A DNA stretch of 43,995 bases from an uncultured Bacteroidales bacterium (GCA_945827785.1 CALZOR010000008.1:1-43995), one strand, 5' to 3'; shown: positions 34,741 to 42,856, counted from the stretch's first letter. Translations and numbers: made by a program. The notes: generated from the letters alone by a model not told the origin.

Positions 34741-35343
34741 ATGAAGGTAAATGAGATATTCTATTCAGTGCAGGGAGAGGGCAGATTTGCCGGTACCCCT
34801 GCCGTTTTTTTGCGTCTGTCCGGATGCAACCTCAGATGCAGTTTCTGTGATACGGACCACCGGAGCTATGTCCAGATGACTGAGGATGAGATTGTTTCTG
34901 AAGCAAGTGCTTATAAATCAAGGCATATTGTGATTACCGGAGGGGAGCCGACACTTCAGCTGACTGCCTCGCTTGCCCGAAAGCTCCATGACAAAGGATT
35001 CTTCATCCAGATTGAAACCAATGGAACCGTGCCTCTTGAGCCGGATTGCAGGATAGACTGGGTCACCTGTTCTCCCAAGCAGGCTTGTGAAGGGGAGAGC
35101 CTTGTTGCCCGGGCCGGCCTTAAAATTCAGCGCATAGACGAACTGAAAGTCGTTTTCTGGGGGCAGGATGTGTCTTCATGGGAAAACTTTTCTGGCGAAA
35201 TACGCGAATATCGTCTGCAACCTCTTGATACCCAGGATGCTGACAAGAATGATGATATTCTTCGCAAAACTGTAGCCTACATCCTTGACCATCCCCTTTG
35301 GAAGCTTTCTCTACAGACTCATAAACTTATAAATGTCAAGTAG
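34741..35343 (+). CDS. queE: 7-carboxy-7-deazaguanine synthase
   Basis: Radical SAM enzyme of queuosine synthesis, turning 6-carboxytetrahydropterin into 7-carboxy-7-deazaguanine. CNLRCSFCD supplies the three iron-sulfur ligands (Cys-x3-Cys-x2-Cys); VQGEGRFAGTPAVFLRLSG precedes it and ITGGEPTLQ is the SAM-binding GGE motif. About 200 residues from ATG 34741 (MKVNEIFYS). A rare strong Shine-Dalgarno-like GGAGG lies 3 bp before this ATG, supporting the start. No queC or queD is present in the window. Confidence 0.93.
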   Translation: MKVNEIFYSVQGEGRFAGTPAVFLRLSGCNLRCSFCDTDHRSYVQMTEDEIVSEASAYKSRHIVITGGEPTLQLTASLARKLHDKGFFIQIETNGTVPLEPDCRIDWVTCSPKQACEGESLVARAGLKIQRIDELKVVFWGQDVSSWENFSGEIREYRLQPLDTQDADKNDDILRKTVAYILDHPLWKLSLQTHKLINVK

Positions 35344-35384
35344 TTGAAGCGTCCCTGCAAGCCGGACAGAAAAATCTGTATCTT

Positions 35385-36224
35385 ATGAAAAAACATAAAA
35401 AATCGAAATCAGCTCGTCATCGGCTGTCTCAGGATGAGGCGCAGCAAAGCAGACAGGTCAAAGAGGAAATCTGCATGAATTGCGGAACTGTGCTTCATGG
35501 CCCATATTGTTCGAATTGCGGACAGAAGGTGACTGACCTCAATCAATCTTTCTGGAACTTCCTGATGGAGTATCTGGCCAATGCCTTCCAGCTCGATACC
35601 CGCCTTCTTCCCACTCTCAAGGAGATGGTCATTCATCCGGGCAAGCTTACTCAGGAGTTTTTCAAAGGCAAAATCAACAGTTATGTTCATCCCTTGAAAA
35701 TGAACATGTTCATGCTGGTGATAGTCATTGCGATAGTGGCTCTTTTCATTAGTCCTTCCACGAATATTGCCGACGACCAGACAAATGCTGTCTTATCCTC
35801 AGACCTTAACAGCCTGATTCAGACTTATCTTCCGATTTTCATCCTTCTGATGACCCCTGTACTGGGCCTGGTGGTGCAGCTGTTCAACCTGCGCAAGAAG
35901 CGGCCGTTCATGGAGCATTTCGTCTTTGCCCTTCATTTTGCTGCTTTTATGGAAATGTTCATCGTCCTGAAGATGGTGGTGACCCATTTCTGCAACAATG
36001 CCTGGATTGATTTTGCCTTCTATGCAGTGTCGGTCCTGTACCTGATGTTGTCGCTCCGTCGGGTTTATGCCGGTACCGGATGGACCGGGGCTTTCTTCAA
36101 GTCTCTTGCAATCGTTTTCTTCTATTTTGCCGCCATGGTCGTTGCCATCGTTCTCGTCGCCCTTCTCTTTGTCTATAAGAACTATGACAAACTGGAAGAC
36201 CTCGCCTCGTACCTTATGCAGTAA
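35385..36224 (+). CDS. DUF3667 family membrane protein
   Basis: 279 residues. Basic N-terminus, then a zinc-ribbon-like pair CMNCG and YCSNCGQK (about residues 30-50), the conserved FLANAF/LLPTLKEMVIHPGKLTQEFFKGKINSYVHPLKM segment, and four hydrophobic helices. This layout is that of DUF3667, common in Bacteroidota and of unknown function to me. It stands alone between queE and the TSCPD gene. Confidence 0.82.
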   Translation: MKKHKKSKSARHRLSQDEAQQSRQVKEEICMNCGTVLHGPYCSNCGQKVTDLNQSFWNFLMEYLANAFQLDTRLLPTLKEMVIHPGKLTQEFFKGKINSYVHPLKMNMFMLVIVIAIVALFISPSTNIADDQTNAVLSSDLNSLIQTYLPIFILLMTPVLGLVVQLFNLRKKRPFMEHFVFALHFAAFMEMFIVLKMVVTHFCNNAWIDFAFYAVSVLYLMLSLRRVYAGTGWTGAFFKSLAIVFFYFAAMVVAIVLVALLFVYKNYDKLEDLASYLMQ

Positions 36225-36269
36225 GTCTACTTTTCGCGTCTGGTTCATCCAAACTTGCCTTTTTAGGAA

Positions 36270-36302
36270 TTTGCATATTGCCGAAAAAAATATATATATT
36301 TG
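36270..36302 (+). promoter_or_regulatory. Bacteroidota promoter for the TSCPD gene
   Basis: TTTG (36270-36273), 21-bp spacer, TATATTTG (36295-36302). The ATG at 36329 lies about 26 bp past the box, confirming the shorter start. Confidence 0.75.
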
Positions 36303-36328
36303 CCCGTATATATAATAAAGGTATAAAT

Positions 36329-36745
36329 ATGAAATTATTCAGAAGAATTGTGGCTGCATTGGTGGTGGCTGCACTTACAGTTCCTGCATTCGCTTCGGCA
36401 ATGTATGTGGATGATGAAAACAAAAAACAGGAGAATGTTATGGTTGGAGATGATTATCAGATTGTAAGGAATGAAATTGTTGACGGAATCCGCTATGTGA
36501 GTGCGGTTCCAAGCCAGAAAGTGTGCTCAAACAAGATTGATATCGAGATTGAGGGCGATGTCGTCCGGAGTGTGGTCTTCACGAGGGGCTGCAACGGAAA
36601 TGGAAAGGGCATCGGAGCTCTGATTCAGGGCATGACCGTGGAAGAAGCGGTCAAACGTCTTAAGGGTATAAACTGCTCAAACAGAGGAACTTCCTGCCCG
36701 GACCAGCTCGCACGCATCCTCGAGGCTGCCTGCCTTTCCCGTTGA
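36329..36745 (+). CDS. TSCPD-domain protein with an export signal
   Basis: 138 residues from ATG 36329. A typical Sec signal peptide (FRRIVAALVVAALTVPAFASA) is followed by about 30 polar residues and then a complete TSCPD domain (about 57-137; TIGR03905-like): KVCSNKIDIEIEGDVVRSVVFTRGCNGNGKGIGALIQG...NRGTSCPDQLARIL. Five Cys are present (66, 88, 116, 123, 135). Family members I know are 80-90 residues and lack a signal, so an exported version is odd. It has its own promoter. Function unknown. Confidence 0.75.
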   Translation: MKLFRRIVAALVVAALTVPAFASAMYVDDENKKQENVMVGDDYQIVRNEIVDGIRYVSAVPSQKVCSNKIDIEIEGDVVRSVVFTRGCNGNGKGIGALIQGMTVEEAVKRLKGINCSNRGTSCPDQLARILEAACLSR

Positions 36746-36751
36746 TACAGA

Positions 36752-36842
36752 TGTCATCTCATGAGTGCTCAGCAAACAGCCCGGTGAGCTTTTGCAGCGA
36801 GCAGCCGACGGCAGTAGGACACGAAGCGCATGGAGAGATCTA
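36752..36842 (+). repeat. dispersed intergenic repeat, copy A
   Basis: Shares TGTCATCTC, GTGCTCAGCAAACAGCCC, TTTTGCAGCGAGCAGCCG and GCATGGAGAGA blocks with copy C (42857-42953) and its right half with copy B (39661-39720). Contains the pairing GCTC-a-GCAAA ... TTTGC-agc-GAGC. Lies right after the TSCPD gene and immediately before the operator sites of the TolC gene. Not coding in any consistent frame. Confidence 0.8.
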
Positions 36843-36853
36843 CATTTAAGTAG

Positions 36854-36870
36854 TGTAAAGAGTCTTTACA
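36854..36870 (+). promoter_or_regulatory. distal enhancer-type palindrome, TolC gene
   Basis: TGTAAA-GAGTC-TTTACA, 17-bp palindrome with 7-bp arms. Centre is 111 bp before the predicted start of the sigma-54 promoter and 22 bp (two helical turns) before the proximal site. Confidence 0.75.
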
Positions 36871-36875
36871 GATGG

Positions 36876-36892
36876 TGTAAAAATTCTTTACA
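36876..36892 (+). promoter_or_regulatory. proximal enhancer-type palindrome, TolC gene
   Basis: TGTAAA-AATTC-TTTACA, extended by G and C to 19 bp. Centre 64 bp before the GG of the -24 element. Same sequence rule as the sites at 42736 and 42758. Confidence 0.78.
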
Positions 36893-36946
36893 CTTTTTTT
36901 GTGTTTAATTTTTTTAATAAATTGATTCATAGGATTTTGTACTGTG

Positions 36947-36961
36947 TGGCACGGATGGTGC
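36947..36961 (+). promoter_or_regulatory. sigma-54 (RpoN) promoter of the TolC gene
   Basis: TGGCACGGATGGTGC: the invariant GG-N10-GC spacing of -24/-12 promoters, with a perfect TGGCAC. Predicted start about 36973, giving a leader of about 21 nt. A long AT-rich stretch lies between it and the palindromes, allowing DNA bending. Confidence 0.8.
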
Positions 36962-36993
36962 CCGTATTCTTCTAAATTTGAAAAATACGTCTT

Positions 36994-38379
36994 ATGAATC
37001 ATAAATTATTATCAACAGCTGCAGCAGCTTTCTTTCTTTGTTCGGGTGCTTTCGCTCAGCCTCTGACAAATCTGGAAACAGGTTATGCCCGGCCGATGAC
37101 ATTGAAAGAATGCATGCAATACGCATTGGACAAGTCTGCCAAGCTGAAAATCCAGCAGACAGATGTGGATGATGCTAAAGTTGCACGGCGCGATGCAATC
37201 CTCAAGGCCTTCACTCCTGCCGTTGAGGCCGGGACCTATGCCTACAGTAATTTCGGACGAAGCGTTGACCCGGAGACAAATACCTATGTTTCAACGACTT
37301 CATTCAATAATGGCTATTCCGTTTCCGCCGGAATCGTCCTCTTCAACGGCTTCGAGGCTGTCAACAATGTGAAGATTTCCAAGACTTCGCTCATGATGGG
37401 CATTGAGCAGGAGCAGAAGCTCAGGGATGAAATCTGCCTTGCTACTATGGAGGCCTTCTACAATGTCGTCTATTACACAAAACTTTCGGTTATCGTTGAG
37501 GGGCAGGTCAGTACATTGAAGGATGCCCTTGAACTCGTCCGTCGTCAGGAGGAACTTGGACAGAAAGGCTATGCCGACCTTGTCCAAACTCAGGCTGACC
37601 TTGCAGATATGGAATATAATCTGATTGTGGCGCAGAACAATCTTGCATCGGCCTTGATTACCCTGAAGGACATAATGTTTTGGGAAGAGGATAAGGATCT
37701 GGTTATCAATATGGAAGAAGTTGAACAGGCACGTACTCTCACGGATGCTGATCCCATTGAAGAAAGCAGCGCCGTGGCGGACTATGCAGTTGAGCACAAT
37801 TCTTCTGTCCTGATTGCAAAAGGCAGGATGGATAATGCAAGGCTCAATCTGAGGACTGCGAAATGGAAATTTACCCCATACCTCTCTCTCAATGCCGGTT
37901 GGTCCACAAGTTATTATACCTATCCGGGACTTGCAGGCTATGCACCTGTGCCTTATGGACAGCAGTTCAGGAACAACGGCGGAGAGTATGTTCAGCTTTC
38001 ACTTTCGTTCCCGATTTTCAACAGGCTTCTGACTTTCTCCAATTTGAGGAAGATGAAAAACAGTTACAAAAGAGCTGAGGCTGAATATGATACGGTTGTG
38101 CGTCAGGTGCAGGCTGAGGTTGAAAGGGCAGTGCAGGACCGTAACGGAGCTGCAGCGGCGCTGAATCAGGCCGAGCGCAGGGAAAGCTTCCAGGATGAAG
38201 CCTGGAGGCTGAATGTCAAAAAGTTCGAGCAGGGCCTTATTTCTCCGATTGATTTCCGTAAAGCCTCGGATAATCTGATGAACGCCAAGGCTGAACGCCT
38301 CAATGCCCTTCTCAAATGGCACCTTAAAAGCAGTGTCGTCAAATACTATAACGGCATATCCTACATTGACCAATATTGA
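36994..38379 (+). CDS. TolC family outer membrane efflux protein
   Basis: 461 residues. Signal peptide (LLSTAAAAFFLCSGAFAQ), then two OEP repeats made of long helices with barrel strands (MTLKECMQYALDKSAKLKIQQTDVDDAKVARRDAILKAFTPAVEAG; second repeat near AVADYAVEHNSSVLIAKGRMDNARLNLRTAKWKFTPYLSLNAG). Forms the outer-membrane channel of a tripartite exporter. First gene of the sigma-54-driven operon; HlyD follows after 14 bp. Confidence 0.92.
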   Translation: MNHKLLSTAAAAFFLCSGAFAQPLTNLETGYARPMTLKECMQYALDKSAKLKIQQTDVDDAKVARRDAILKAFTPAVEAGTYAYSNFGRSVDPETNTYVSTTSFNNGYSVSAGIVLFNGFEAVNNVKISKTSLMMGIEQEQKLRDEICLATMEAFYNVVYYTKLSVIVEGQVSTLKDALELVRRQEELGQKGYADLVQTQADLADMEYNLIVAQNNLASALITLKDIMFWEEDKDLVINMEEVEQARTLTDADPIEESSAVADYAVEHNSSVLIAKGRMDNARLNLRTAKWKFTPYLSLNAGWSTSYYTYPGLAGYAPVPYGQQFRNNGGEYVQLSLSFPIFNRLLTFSNLRKMKNSYKRAEAEYDTVVRQVQAEVERAVQDRNGAAAALNQAERRESFQDEAWRLNVKKFEQGLISPIDFRKASDNLMNAKAERLNALLKWHLKSSVVKYYNGISYIDQY

Positions 38380-38393
38380 AAAAACACAAAACA

Positions 38394-39650
38394 ATGGACA
38401 AAATAATTGAAAAGAAAAAAGGATGGAGAGCCGCATTTACAAAAAAGGCCCTTCCGTACTGGGGCGGCGCCCTCGTTCTCGCACTTGTTCTCTGGCTCGT
38501 GTTCAGGGACAACTCCGCAACCCTCAGGGTAAATGCTGACTCATTGACAATCAGCCAGGTAAGCCAAGGCGAATTCAATGACTACATCCGCGTAAGCGGC
38601 CAGGTCCAGCCAATGACGACCATCCAGATAAGCCCGCAGGAAGGCGGTATCGTCCAGGAAATCGTGACCGAGGAAGGCTCAAGGCTGAAGGCCGGAGATG
38701 TCATAGCCCGACTGAGCAACGACAACCTCGACCTTCAGATTCTCAACTCCGAGGCCGAACTTGCCGAGAAGGAGAACATTCTGCGCAACACATTGATTTC
38801 CATGGAACAACAGAAGCTCTCCCTCAAACAGGACAAGCTCCAGCTCCAGACAGAGGTGGCTCGTCTGAGGAGAAAATATGAGCAGAACAAGGCCCTTTAT
38901 GAGGACAGACTGATTGCCAGGGAAGATTATCTTACCTCGAAGGAGGACTATGAACTTGCAGCAGGAAAACTTGAGCTCGTGAAGGACAGGGCGGAGCAGG
39001 ACAGCCTCTACAGGAGCGTGCAGATTCTCCAGATGCAGGAAAGCCTCGACAATATGAGGCGCAACATGCTGATGATCCGTCACAGAAAGGAGAACCTTAC
39101 AATCAAGGCTCCGATTGACGGCGAACTTGGCCTTCTGGACGTAGTGCTGGGACAGTCAATCTCGGCAGGAATGAAAATAGGACAGATCAATAATCTGGAT
39201 AGCTATAAGATTGAAGCTCAGATAGATGAACATTATATCGACCGCGTGTCAGCAGGACTTGCAGCGACATTCCAGAGGCAGAATGACTCCTACGGAGCCA
39301 TCATCCGCAAGGTCTATCCTGAGGTGCGTGACGGAAAGTTCAAGGCGGATTTCAAGTTCGAAGGGGAGACTCCGGACAACATCCGCAGCGGCCAGACCTA
39401 TTACCTCAATCTTCAGCTCGGCCAGCCAGAGAATGCTGTGCTCGTGCCTCGCGGTACTTTCTACCAGAAGACAGGTGGCAAATGGATATTCGTGGTGGCT
39501 CCGGAAGGCGGCAAGGCAGTTCGCCGTGAAATACGCATAGGCCGTCAGAATCCTCAATACTATGAGGTCCTCGAAGGCCTCCAGCCAGGCGAAAAGGTCA
39601 TCACCTCCGGCTACGACTCCTTCGGCGACAATGACGTCCTGGTTTTCTGA
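38394..39650 (+). CDS. HlyD/RND-type membrane fusion (periplasmic adaptor) protein
   Basis: 418 residues from ATG 38394 (MDKIIEKKKGWRAAF). One N-terminal membrane helix (YWGGALVLALVLWLVF), barrel-sandwich hybrid halves (ISPQEGGIVQEIVTEEGSRLKAGDVIARL and LTIKAPIDGELGLLDVVLGQSISAG) split by a coiled coil of about 110 residues, then beta-barrel and membrane-proximal domains. Links the inner-membrane permease to the TolC channel. The track's TTG start overlaps the TolC stop. Confidence 0.92.
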   Translation: MDKIIEKKKGWRAAFTKKALPYWGGALVLALVLWLVFRDNSATLRVNADSLTISQVSQGEFNDYIRVSGQVQPMTTIQISPQEGGIVQEIVTEEGSRLKAGDVIARLSNDNLDLQILNSEAELAEKENILRNTLISMEQQKLSLKQDKLQLQTEVARLRRKYEQNKALYEDRLIAREDYLTSKEDYELAAGKLELVKDRAEQDSLYRSVQILQMQESLDNMRRNMLMIRHRKENLTIKAPIDGELGLLDVVLGQSISAGMKIGQINNLDSYKIEAQIDEHYIDRVSAGLAATFQRQNDSYGAIIRKVYPEVRDGKFKADFKFEGETPDNIRSGQTYYLNLQLGQPENAVLVPRGTFYQKTGGKWIFVVAPEGGKAVRREIRIGRQNPQYYEVLEGLQPGEKVITSGYDSFGDNDVLVF

Positions 39651-39660
39651 TAATAAAGAT

Positions 39661-39720
39661 TTCTCGACATCGCGAGCAGCCGAAGGCAGTAGGACATGAA
39701 GCGCATGGCGAGATATGAAT
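39661..39720 (+). repeat. dispersed intergenic repeat, copy B (right half)
   Basis: GCGAGCAGCCGAAGGCAGTAGGACATGAAGCGCATGGCGAGA matches the right half of copies A and C with few changes; the left half and its loop are missing. Fills most of the gap between the HlyD and permease genes. The operon's only long internal gap is thus made of this repeat. Confidence 0.75.
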
Positions 39721-39738
39721 GATAACGACAAATAAAAA

Positions 39739-42066
39739 ATGAAACTGAAAGACACAGCAATCAAATCCCTGTCCCTTGGCATCGGACTGGCAATCAGCAT
39801 CATACTCGTTGCGAAGATCTGCTTCGAGTTGAGCTACGACCGTTGCTACCGGGATTATGAAAACATATACCAGATTCGGACTTGCTTCAGCCAGCAGGGT
39901 CACGAACACGATTACACCGGAGTCAGCGGTGGTATTGCCCCCGGATTCAGACAGTATGTCCCCGGGGTGGAAGCCGCAACAAGAACCACTTTTCTGGTTG
40001 AAAACAACCGCTTTAAGGATGAAGACGGCAATATCATCAGCGGTCAGCTCATCGTCGCCGACACTTCATATTTCGATGTCTTCCAGACCGAGATTCTTGC
40101 CGGAGATCCCGCGAAAATACTCGCTACAAACGCCAGCCTTATGGTGTCAAGGACATTTGCAGAGAAACTCGGAGGTGTTCAGGAAGCAATTGGAAAGCAG
40201 ATTGAAAGCGAGGAATACGAAGGATACAAGATGACAGTTGCAGGGGTATTCGAGGACTTCCCGTACCAGAGTTCCCAGAAATATGACATCCTCCTTTCAA
40301 TGGAATCATTATCAAAGAGTACCACTGAAAACTGGCTTGGCAACGACCGGTATATGGGATATGTCCGACTTGCGGAAGGCGTTGATTACAAGATGCTTGC
40401 CCCTGCAATCCGTCTTATGCAGGAGAAGAACCAGCCTCTTGAGCAGCTTGAGAAGTCCGGCTCTAGAATCCAGTATTACCTGTCTCCTCTGTCAAGCAGT
40501 CACACTTCAGAGGATAATGTAAGGAATATGCTGGTCATCCTCGGCATTGTCTCATTGCTGCTGCTCGCGATTTCGCTTCTGAACTATATTCTTTTCGTGA
40601 TTTCAGCGATGGTGAAACGTTCGAAGGAGGTTGGAGTCCGCAAATGCTACGGGGCTGGGACCGCGAATATATATGCAATGATGATGAAGGAGGCGGCGGT
40701 GGATGTGATCGCATCGCTTGTGGTGGCCTCCCTGCTGATTCTCGCTTTCCAAAACATCATAGGTGACATGGTCGGAGTGCCGGTTAAATCATTATTCGTA
40801 CCCCAGGCCCTCATTACTCTTGCATCAGTCATGGCAGTGGTGTTCGTGGTGGCCGCCCTGGTTCCGGCACGCCTGTATTCGAACATCCCGATTGCCTCTG
40901 CCATACGGAATTACAAGGAAAACAAGAGAATATGGAAACTAGCCCTGCTTTTCTCCCAGATCTGCTTTTGTACCTTCCTCATGAGTCTGGTAGTAGTTAT
41001 AGGTCTCCAGTACAGGAAGGCAATCAACGACAAGCCTGGGTATGAATATGAGAATCTGATATTTGCAAACCTCAGAGGTACAGACAGTTCAGTCCATCAG
41101 TCGGTCATTGACAGACTGCTTGCGATTCCTGGGGTGGATGACGTGCAGATGAGTTATGGAGTTCCGCTTGAATGGTCCTCGGGGAACAATGTCTTCCTAT
41201 GGGAGACTCCTATACGAGAACTATTCAACATTGCCGACCAATACGAAGGAACGGAAGGACTTTTCTCGATGCTGGGAATACAGTTCGTCGAAGGACATTA
41301 CCCTCAGACGCTGACTGAAGTGGCTGTCAGTGAGAGTTTTTTGGACAAGATGGCTGAGTTTGAGGACTGGAGCGACGGAGCAGTTGGCAAGCAGATTTAT
41401 ATTTCCGAACATAGCACAAATGGACAGGCATATACTGTCAGCGGCGTATATAAGGATTATCGTATCAGAAACCTGACAAATCCTGACGAAAGGGCGAGCG
41501 TGAAGTTCCTTGGCAAGGTGGGTGAGGGCTATATGCCGTATATTCTGGTCAAAGTGAATGAGGTGGACAGGAATGTGATGGATGAGGCAGACGCGGTCCT
41601 CAGTGAGATCTTCCCTGAGAGGGAAATCGTGTTCACTGCCTACAAGGATGCAATGAGGAATGCTTACAAGGAAGAGAGAAGGATGCGGAACACAGTGCTT
41701 TCCGGCTGCGCTATATGCATATTGATAGCACTTTTCGGCCTTGCGGGCTATGTGCGGGATGAGTCGGAGAGAAGGAGCAAGGAGGTGGCTGTCAGGAAAA
41801 TCAATGGCGCTACAGTGAGGGATATACTTGGTCTGTTCGTCAGGGAAATCGGACTGCTCGGCATAGTTGCCGCTCTGCTTGCCGATGCCGGAGCCTTCTT
41901 TACGGCTAATGTCTGGCTGGAGAATTTTGCGGAGAAAATCAGTCTTTCCCCTCTGATCTTCCTCTCTGCCGACATCATCATTCTTGCCATCGTCGCCACG
42001 ACAGTCATTCTATGCTGCCTCCGCATCAGTCGCGCCAACCCTGTAGATTCACTGAAAGATAATTAA
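39739..42066 (+). CDS. FtsX/MacB-type ABC transporter permease
   Basis: 775 residues. N-terminal helix (about 12-30), a MacB-type periplasmic domain, a first FtsX core (about 255-425) with SKEVGVRKCYGAG, a second periplasmic domain and a second FtsX core (about 650-775) with SKEVAVRKINGAT. This duplicated layout is usual for Bacteroidota permeases. It is shortened at the N-terminus: it opens at KLKDTAIKSLSLGIGLAIS without the usual leading IAWRNL-type segment. No ATPase domain; the ATPase encoded at 42994 is the likely partner. Confidence 0.88.
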   Translation: MKLKDTAIKSLSLGIGLAISIILVAKICFELSYDRCYRDYENIYQIRTCFSQQGHEHDYTGVSGGIAPGFRQYVPGVEAATRTTFLVENNRFKDEDGNIISGQLIVADTSYFDVFQTEILAGDPAKILATNASLMVSRTFAEKLGGVQEAIGKQIESEEYEGYKMTVAGVFEDFPYQSSQKYDILLSMESLSKSTTENWLGNDRYMGYVRLAEGVDYKMLAPAIRLMQEKNQPLEQLEKSGSRIQYYLSPLSSSHTSEDNVRNMLVILGIVSLLLLAISLLNYILFVISAMVKRSKEVGVRKCYGAGTANIYAMMMKEAAVDVIASLVVASLLILAFQNIIGDMVGVPVKSLFVPQALITLASVMAVVFVVAALVPARLYSNIPIASAIRNYKENKRIWKLALLFSQICFCTFLMSLVVVIGLQYRKAINDKPGYEYENLIFANLRGTDSSVHQSVIDRLLAIPGVDDVQMSYGVPLEWSSGNNVFLWETPIRELFNIADQYEGTEGLFSMLGIQFVEGHYPQTLTEVAVSESFLDKMAEFEDWSDGAVGKQIYISEHSTNGQAYTVSGVYKDYRIRNLTNPDERASVKFLGKVGEGYMPYILVKVNEVDRNVMDEADAVLSEIFPEREIVFTAYKDAMRNAYKEERRMRNTVLSGCAICILIALFGLAGYVRDESERRSKEVAVRKINGATVRDILGLFVREIGLLGIVAALLADAGAFFTANVWLENFAEKISLSPLIFLSADIIILAIVATTVILCCLRISRANPVDSLKDN

Positions 42067-42107
42067 TTTTTATTTTGATGAGACAATTTCTCGGTGCAAT
42101 TTTTGCG

Positions 42108-42137
42108 ATTGAACAAGTGCTATTTGCAATAGATTTG
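42108..42137 (+). promoter_or_regulatory. Bacteroidota-type promoter for the PepSY-like gene
   Basis: ATTG (42108-42111), 18-bp spacer, TAGATTTG (42130-42137). The start would lie about 18 bp before the ATG at 42162, and confirms that the track's upstream ATG is not used. Confidence 0.6.
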
Positions 42138-42161
42138 TTTAACCATCAGAATCAGAAAAAA

Positions 42162-42596
42162 ATGAAAAAGATTGCTACACTTTTATTGTCACTGGCCTTT
42201 TTCGCTTTCACAGCGAATGCTGATGACAGACCGATTGATTATGAGCAGCTTCCATCTGCTGCAAAGAACTTTATTAAGGCAGATTTCCCGACAGAGAGCA
42301 TTTCGTACATAACCATGGATATGGATCTGCTTGACACAGCCTACGATGTACATTTTGCCAATGGATTGAAAATCGAATTCAACAGCAAAGGCGAATGGAC
42401 GGAAATAAGTTGCACATCCTCACCGATTGACAGTAAGTACATCCCGCGTCAGATTATCGACACGGTCGCGACCAGATGGCCGGGAGAGAAGTTCAAGAAA
42501 ATCGAAAGGTACTGGCACGGATATGAGGTCGAACTCACAAACCGTCTGGAATTGAAATTCGACAAGAAATTCAGACTTACTGAAATAGACGACTGA
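42162..42596 (+). CDS. secreted PepSY-like (BLIP-fold) protein
   Basis: 144 residues from ATG 42162 (MKKIATLLLSLAFFAFTANA, signal peptide). Two similar halves, each with an Ile-Asp/phe-x-Ala-Pro helix and a V-F-x-N-G-hydrophobic-x-x-x-F strand pair (LPSAAKNFIKADFPTESISYI...VHFANGLKIEFNSKGEWTEI; IPRQIIDTVATRWPGEKFKKIE...VELTNRLELKFDKKFRLTEI). This matches the PepSY-like/DUF2874 family of Bacteroidota. It has its own ordinary promoter and terminator inside the export locus, so it may be expressed when the sigma-54 units are off. Confidence 0.75.
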   Translation: MKKIATLLLSLAFFAFTANADDRPIDYEQLPSAAKNFIKADFPTESISYITMDMDLLDTAYDVHFANGLKIEFNSKGEWTEISCTSSPIDSKYIPRQIIDTVATRWPGEKFKKIERYWHGYEVELTNRLELKFDKKFRLTEIDD

Positions 42597-42671
42597 CATT
42601 ACTGCCAAACGGTCGGATTATCCATGATTTCCTGGCCTGATGCAAATGCTGGAACCTTGGTTCCAGTTTAC

Positions 42672-42735
42672 CTGAAAAACACCTGCCTTAGTATTCATGA
42701 CCCGTTCTGTCGTGTCCTATGGCAGGTGGTTTTTG
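42672..42735 (+). terminator. terminator after the PepSY-like gene
   Basis: AAAACACCTGCC ... GGCAGGTGGTTTTT, arms of about 12 bp with one bulge and a loop of about 33 nt, ending in T residues. A tighter hairpin, CTGGAACC-TT-GGTTCCAG (42649-42666), lies just upstream. It separates the first part of the export locus from the ATPase unit. Confidence 0.65.
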
Positions 42736-42752
42736 TGTTAAATAACTTTACA
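42736..42752 (+). promoter_or_regulatory. distal enhancer-type palindrome, ABC ATPase gene
   Basis: TGTTAA-ATAAC-TTTACA; one mismatch in the left arm against the site rule TGTAAA-N5-TTTACA. Centre 22 bp before the proximal site, exactly as upstream of the TolC gene. Confidence 0.65.
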
Positions 42753-42757
42753 TCCAG

Positions 42758-42774
42758 TGTAAATTTTCTTTACA
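42758..42774 (+). promoter_or_regulatory. proximal enhancer-type palindrome, ABC ATPase gene
   Basis: TGTAAA-TTTTC-TTTACA. Centre 64 bp before the GG of the -24 element, the same distance as in the TolC promoter. Confidence 0.78.
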
Positions 42775-42828
42775 TTCTTTATTTTATCTTGAATTGTAAC
42801 TCCTTATAAATAAGGCATTTATCTTGTT

Positions 42829-42843
42829 TGGCACGGGTGGTGC
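42829..42843 (+). promoter_or_regulatory. sigma-54 (RpoN) promoter of the ABC ATPase gene
   Basis: TGGCACGGGTGGTGC with GG-N10-GC spacing; 14 of 15 bases equal the TolC-gene promoter. Predicted start about 42855, which puts the dispersed repeat copy C wholly in the 5' UTR. Confidence 0.8.
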
Positions 42844-42856
42844 ACATTTCTTTCCC

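Noticed and set aside
36752-36842. Repeat copies as a small protein gene
   Set aside because: Frames differ between copies, with stops and non-codon-like substitutions; no start or promoter belongs to them.
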